DNA from: Chara braunii
Taxonomy: Eukaryota > Streptophyta > Charophyceae > Charales > Characeae
Reading direction: 5' to 3'
NCBI GenBank assembly: GCA_003427395.1
Contig: BFEA01000784.1
Coordinates: forward strand, 470,490-491,317
Length of the DNA stretch: 20,828 nucleotides
The translations under genes were made by a program, and so were the position numbers. Positions 17,280 to 20,828 of this stretch are shown piece by piece (positions within the stretch are counted from its first letter, which is position 1; the number at the start of each line of letters is the position of its first letter). The notes beneath the pieces were generated by a model. That model was not told the origin of the DNA and did no database searches. It worked only from the letters and a program-made list of their open reading frames with translations.

Positions 17280-17699
17280 ATGTCTGTGGTCAGAACCCTC
17301 CAAGGGGCGATGCTAGTCAACTTGATAAGGAAAAGAGACATCAAGCTGCTTAAGCTCCTTGACGTGTTGCTAACTCGCACCTGGAGGAAGCCATGGCGAA
17401 TGATCCTTGAGACATTCGCCGCCAAAATCTTCCTCTTACCGCGGTCCCTGGGGAGGGTGATGGGCTCGTCGTCCTCTCTTTTGTGGGATGATACCGGCGG
17501 TTGTTGGGAAGCTCTTGGGTATTTGGGAGTTCCAGTGAGAAAGAGATACAGCTGTGAGACGGACGTTGATGCACAAAGAGTGTCACGCGCCCGTTACAAA
17601 GACATTATTGAGCTTGGGGACGTTACGCAATTCAAAGGAAACCTGAAACAAAACCTTGATCCCTCCATACCCTCCCCCGCCCCAAGGGCGGAAACTTAA
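17280..17699 (+). CDS. Weak 139-aa ORF, unknown
   Basis: ATG at 17280, stop TAA at 17697. The predicted protein is basic at the N-terminus (RKRDIKLLKLLDVLL) and contains ETDVDAQRVSRARYKDIIE and a Pro-rich end. I recognise no domain. The overlapping frames are similarly uninformative and the neighbourhood is repeat-rich, so this is as likely to be chance as a gene. Confidence 0.15.
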   Translation: MSVVRTLQGAMLVNLIRKRDIKLLKLLDVLLTRTWRKPWRMILETFAAKIFLLPRSLGRVMGSSSSLLWDDTGGCWEALGYLGVPVRKRYSCETDVDAQRVSRARYKDIIELGDVTQFKGNLKQNLDPSIPSPAPRAET

Positions 17700-18262
17700 A
17701 GAAGGACCCGAGAAAAGAGTGGGAAAGACAAAAAGAACCCTGGCAAGCTAACTACCCATCCCACCCCACCTCTCTTCCCTATCTGTCTATCACTCCAAAA
17801 TTCCTACTGACTTTGGATTGGTGCGCGATGAGGACATCGTGAATGAGTGGCGGGAATATGTCGGGACAAGTGAGTCCCGATTGACTTCCCGTCACTCGAG
17901 AGACTGTATATGACCAATTTGTGCACGACAGAGAAAACCGGAGGCAGGAATGCCGGAAAGAGCGGAAGCATGGGCACAGACAGTAGGAAGCCAGAGGCTG
18001 CCCAGAGTCGTCGGTGCCGCCAGACTAGAAATGGGTTGGCTAAGTAAAAAGTGGCAAAAGGACTGTGAGAGAATAGCAGGGGCGACTCCTTCCCCAAGGA
18101 CGGAGAAGGACCGCCGGGAAGTCGGTAGCAACATAGGAGGGGTGCAACAAGGGAAGGAAGGAAGTGGGAAGGGATAGGACGCAAGGCGCTGACGCGACGC
18201 GGCGGCAGGAGGGCCAAGGGGACCGCAGGGTAGGTGGGAGTCGGCACCCGGAACGGAATAGC

Positions 18263-18787
18263 ATGTGGGACGCAATAGGAGTAGGGAGCGGAGGTCGTTG
18301 TAAGGCGGAAGGACGTCAGGAGCACCTAGGAAAGACGTGGTACAGGTGGGGCAGGAGTGTCGGGGACCACATGGGATCGAAGGACGGGGCGGTACCAGCA
18401 GGGCAAAGTACCGGGAGCCGCGTGAGACCAAGGGAAAGACGTAATGCAGGCGGACCGAAGTGCCAGGGACCGCGGGGGCCCAGACAAAATGGCGGCACCA
18501 ACGGAACCACTATCAAGATGGGTATCGACGGTATAAAGTGTCGGGAGCCGCCGGCGGGGCTGAAGGTCGGAGCCATCGGCGAAATAATCGGCGACCAGCC
18601 CAAGGAGGAGGGCGCGCGAGAGCGGGTCGTCAACCAGGATGACGCCGGAAAAAGGGGAGGGGCCAGGAACAATAAGAAAAAAAGGAGAAGTCGGGTGCTG
18701 ATCGAAGTTGTCAACAGAATGGAGGAGACAGGTGTGAGACGAGAAAGGCGGAGGGTACCCGGGGTGACCCAAGGGGACCCTGTATAA
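18263..18787 (+). CDS. Weak Gly/Arg-rich ORF, unknown
   Basis: The frame is open from about 18164, but the first ATG is at 18263, giving 174 aa to TAA at 18785. It is rich in Gly, Arg and Lys, with a basic KKKRRSR cluster and VLIEVVNRMEETG near the end. The GC-rich DNA also yields long antisense hydrophobic frames, which is expected from composition. It overlaps a degenerate repeat (18354-18550). A TATA-like TGTATAAAG follows its stop. Probably not a gene. Confidence 0.12.
   Translation: MWDAIGVGSGGRCKAEGRQEHLGKTWYRWGRSVGDHMGSKDGAVPAGQSTGSRVRPRERRNAGGPKCQGPRGPRQNGGTNGTTIKMGIDGIKCREPPAGLKVGAIGEIIGDQPKEEGARERVVNQDDAGKRGGARNNKKKRRSRVLIEVVNRMEETGVRRERRRVPGVTQGDPV
18354..18550 (+). repeat. Degenerate repeat, AGTGTCGGGAGCCGC-like
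   Basis: AGTGTCGGGGACC, AGTACCGGGAGCCGC, AGTGCCAGGGACCGC and AGTGTCGGGAGCCGC occur at about 18354, 18407, 18459 and 18537. The first three are spaced 52-53 bp apart, which suggests an eroded minisatellite of about 52 bp. Confidence 0.45.
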
Positions 18788-19519
18788 AGTACGACAACGA
18801 TAAAAATAAAATAACATAATATCAGGTGGACGGGACCGCCCAGGCCAGGGGTCCGAATGAAAATGATGAGTGTCGCCGCTGCAAGCGCAGGCGGGATGTG
18901 ACGAGGGGAAAAGAGGGGGGGGGATAGAGGTAGAGGAGGCCGGCCAGCAGTCCGGGTTATTCTGGACCAGCCAGGCCAAGAAAAACGAAGTTCCGAGGGC
19001 TCCACATGGAGAGAAGGCTGGCTGGAGGAAATCGGAGCAAGGGGGTTTCAAACTGGAAGCGGCGGCAGCAAAAAGGAGCCTCCTTGGACCTTGGGGGTGC
19101 CACTACTGCAGTCCGAGGTGTAACGGCCATATGTCGGCTGCAAAATCAGACCTTGGGTTGGGTCCAACAGCTAGAAAGAGGAGAAACAGTTGTTGGACAC
19201 TTGGCCCAACAGAAATAAGAGAGGAAGGAGAGAAAAAGAGGAGAAAAAGGGGGAGAATGAGACAAAGGAGGAGGAATGAATCGAGGAAAAAGTGCCGCCA
19301 TGTTAGGACTGCAGCGGTGGGGACTGACAGGTCTCAATGATGACCTCATCCCCCCTAGATCCTAGGAGGGCAGTCCGGATTGCAGAGATAAGGTCCTTGG
19401 GGCATTTTCTCTGCAATATCTGAATTTTACCAGCAAAAATAAGGGAAAATGCTGAGGTGAGTTGGCCGGCTCATTTTTGGGCCTTAGATCTGAATTCTGA
19501 TTTTGCGGAGGAGGAGATC

Positions 19520-19553
19520 TAGCCGTTTTTTGTGGGCTGACACAAAACGGCTA
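19520..19553 (+). repeat. Hairpin TAGCCGTTTT...
   Basis: TAGCCGTTTTTTGTG at 19520-19534 pairs with CACAAAACGGCTA at 19541-19553 with a 2-nt bulge and a 6-nt loop. Confidence 0.65.
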
Positions 19554-19620
19554 GCTCCGGAATGAGTTGGCAGCAAAATGGAGGGAAAACAAAGAGAGGA
19601 ACAAGACAAAACTGCGAATT

Positions 19621-19639
19621 TGGCCCAAGGTTTGGGCCA
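19621..19639 (+). repeat. Perfect 8-bp hairpin TGGCCCAA
   Basis: TGGCCCAA at 19621-19628 and TTGGGCCA at 19632-19639 form a perfect stem with a 3-nt loop. The arms include the GGCCCA sites. Confidence 0.65.
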
Positions 19640-19729
19640 GGTACATCAAAAAAATAGAAAGTGGGAGTAAAAGACTCAAATTTGGAGCAAGGGGGGCTTG
19701 GGAGTAGCTCAGAATGATGAAAACCATAG

Positions 19730-19755
19730 ATCTCAGCCAAATCCAAGGCTGAGAT
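19730..19755 (+). repeat. Perfect 9-bp hairpin ATCTCAGCC
   Basis: ATCTCAGCC at 19730-19738 pairs with GGCTGAGAT at 19747-19755 around an 8-nt loop. Confidence 0.6.
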
Positions 19756-19826
19756 TTGTGCCGCTACTTGGGAAAATGTAACGGCCTACTCACAAGAGGC
19801 CTAGACTAGAAAAAAATGAAAACCGG

Positions 19827-20263
19827 GCCTCTAGGCCCTCAAATTTTTGATAAAGGCTGCATTTTGGGGTAGTGGTACCCAAAAGGCAGCACTTTTTGAA
19901 GTGAAAAGCGGTCGGCGTAGGCCAAGGGGTAGTTCGAGAGGGTACCAGCCTCTCAAACTGCATGAACCTGGCCAAAATAAGGCCCAGGTACCTCCGGGAA
20001 GGCCCAAACCGGAAGTTTGGCCCTTGGGGTACCTCGGTCCCCCTAGAGGCACTTGGAGAGGCCTAGAGGCTGGGCGGTGCACCTGTTCCAGCCTACATAA
20101 GCTGAAGGTGCAGGCCGCCACTCTCATTTGAGCATGAGAGGTGCCCATGCTGCCCAAATGAGTCTAGGAAAGAGTCCGAGTGAAAGAGAAGCAAGGGAGT
20201 GAGGGTCGGAGCTAGCCTGTAGCCTGACTATGGTGGTAAGGCTGAGAAAGGTGACCTAGAGGC
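19827..20263. repeat. Recurrent 9-mer CCTAGAGGC
   Basis: CCTAGAGGC occurs directly at 20042-20050, 20062-20070 and 20255-20263, and inverted at 19827-19835, inside longer palindrome-like GGGCCTCTAGGCCC contexts. The number of copies in about 440 bp is well above chance. Confidence 0.5.
20078..20162 (+). other. Two adjacent stem-loops
   Basis: Stem 1: TGCACCT (20078-20084) with AGGTGCA (20106-20112), extended by CAGC/GCTG with a bulge; its loop contains CTACATA. Stem 2: CTCATTTG (20123-20130) with CAAATGAG (20155-20162), continued by AGCATG (20131-20136) with CATGCT (20146-20151), for 14 bp with a 3-nt bulge. This could be a structured transcript or fold-back element. Confidence 0.55.
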
Positions 20264-20500
20264 TAGGAGGGAGCAAGGAGAGTGGTCCGCCATAGCCCTC
20301 AGGCTGTGAAGTAGGAGGAGAGGCTGAAAGGGGTCCCCATATCCCTTCTAGAGGGAAGGACTCCACAACCTTAGAAGTAGGAACCTGCCTTAACTAAAGA
20401 AGAGGTGTGAGGGAAGGAGGAGAGAGCTTGGGAGAGAGGAAAAGCCATACTCAGGAGGCTATAGCCAAGCATTGGGACTCCACTACCTAGAGACCAGCGA

Positions 20501-20510
20501 GAGGTGAGTG
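20501..20510 (+). other. Strong 5' splice-site match
   Basis: GAG followed by GTGAGTG, with the GT at 20504-20505. It is directly followed by a purine-rich stretch and then the long pyrimidine tract. It could end a non-coding first exon whose gene continues beyond the window. No protein evidence is available inside the window. Confidence 0.3.
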
Positions 20511-20524
20511 AAAGAGGAGGAAGG

Positions 20525-20653
20525 TCTCCTCCTTCTTCTTCTCCTTCTTCTCTCCTTCTTCTTTCTTCCTCTTCTTCTTTTTCTTTTTCTTCTTCCTCTT
20601 CTTCTTCCTTCTCCTTTCTTTCTCCCTCTCCTCCTTTTCCCCCTCCTCCTCTT
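20525..20653 (+). repeat. 129-nt pure pyrimidine tract (CTT/CTC-rich)
   Basis: Every base from 20525 to 20653 is C or T, dominated by TTC and TCC triplets. Frames across it encode only poly-Leu, poly-Ser or poly-Glu/Lys and are not genes. It could adopt triplex structure. Confidence 0.95.
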
Positions 20654-20661
20654 GTCAAAAC

Positions 20662-20828
20662 TGGGATTTTTACTGATTTGGGGGCTTGGGTAAGTTGGGA
20701 TTCATCTTGTGATAGTTCGGTGATGTTTCCCCTTCATAGGTTGCTTCAAATCTTGAGTTTTCACTGATTTAGATGCTTGGGTAAGTTGCGATTCACCTTG
20801 TGATAGTTCGGTGATGTTTCCTCTTCAT
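20662..20828 (+). repeat. Direct repeat, 92-bp period, running off the window
   Basis: Units at 20662-20737 and 20754-20828 share GCTTGGGTAAGTTG and TTGTGATAGTTCGGTGATG at about 90% identity, separated by 16 bp. The last unit reaches the window's end, so more copies may follow. Each unit contains GGTAAGTTG, a donor-like word. Confidence 0.9.

Larger units (their letters stand above)
19119..20006 (+). promoter_or_regulatory. Cluster of GGCCCA/TGGGCC sites, possible promoter region
   Basis: GGCCCA or its complement appears at about 19203, 19476, 19622, 19633, 19982 and 20001, more often than expected for a 6-mer over about 800 bp. In plants this word is the site II (TCP-type) promoter element. 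The 10-mer TGTAACGGCC is also repeated at 19119 and 19777. No gene lies in this stretch. Promoter function is inference and depends on the host being a plant-lineage organism. Confidence 0.3.

Noticed and set aside
18316-19051. Two overlapping minus-strand ORFs of 229 and 241 codons, hydrophobic and Pro/Ser-rich
   Set aside because: They are antisense to purine-rich DNA, which by composition gives long Leu/Pro/Ser frames. They have no domain, and the two overlap each other in different frames.
20371-20767. ORFs encoding poly-Ser, poly-Leu or poly-Glu/Lys
   Set aside because: They are translations of the pyrimidine tract and have no non-repetitive protein content.
1-20828. CRISPR arrays, bacterial operons or prophage
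   Set aside because: No regularly spaced palindromic repeats, no ribosome-binding sites before ORFs, and a eukaryotic Ty3-order element present; the tandem repeats seen are contiguous minisatellites without spacers.

Overview
The window looks like nuclear DNA from a transposon-rich eukaryote. It has no operons, RBSs, rRNA or tRNA genes, and it carries microsatellites, long pyrimidine tracts, degenerate minisatellites and one large Ty3/gypsy-order retroelement. The pol proteins resemble a Ty3-like lineage I associate mainly with agaricomycete fungi; a charophyte or early plant host is also possible. That is family memory, not a search result. All convincing genes are on the + strand. I accepted only ATG starts.

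Layout. 1-2969: a (TC)29 microsatellite, then about 2.9 kb in which I find no convincing gene. 2970-6346: four tandem, diverged copies of one unrecognised protein family. Copies 1 and 3 are intact (252 and 278 aa). Copies 2 and 4 are broken, both at the same hinge in the middle of the protein. 6347-6788: a 442-bp non-coding spacer with an A14 run. 6789-13280: gag, protease, RT, RNase H, integrase (Ty3 order). Catalytic motifs are mostly legible, but the reading frame is cut by four in-frame stop codons and three frame changes, all in the -1 direction. One of these lies on a T-TTT-TTA heptamer in the correct phase for programmed -1 frameshifting. 13281-13735: a perfect 9-bp hairpin and a three-copy 65-bp repeat. 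13736-14386: an intact acidic/basic 216-aa ORF with two SUMO-interaction-like motifs and two basic nuclear-localisation-like clusters. 14387-19100: non-coding DNA rich in minisatellites, with two weak ORFs. 19100-20828: a hairpin-rich stretch with repeated GGCCCA/TGGGCC sites, a strong 5' splice-site match, a 129-nt pure pyrimidine tract and a 92-bp-period direct repeat running off the window end. This could be a promoter and first exon of a gene beyond the window.

How it may fit together. I see no LTR, primer-binding site or target-site duplication between the four-copy array and gag, or between pol and the SUMO-motif ORF. The array, gag-pol and the 3' ORF are collinear, close together and similar in composition. 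One reading is a single oversized, decayed Ty3-like element of more than 11.4 kb carrying an expanded 5' gene family and a 3' accessory nuclear protein. The alternative is a host gene cluster beside an LTR-less remnant. The sequence alone does not decide between them.
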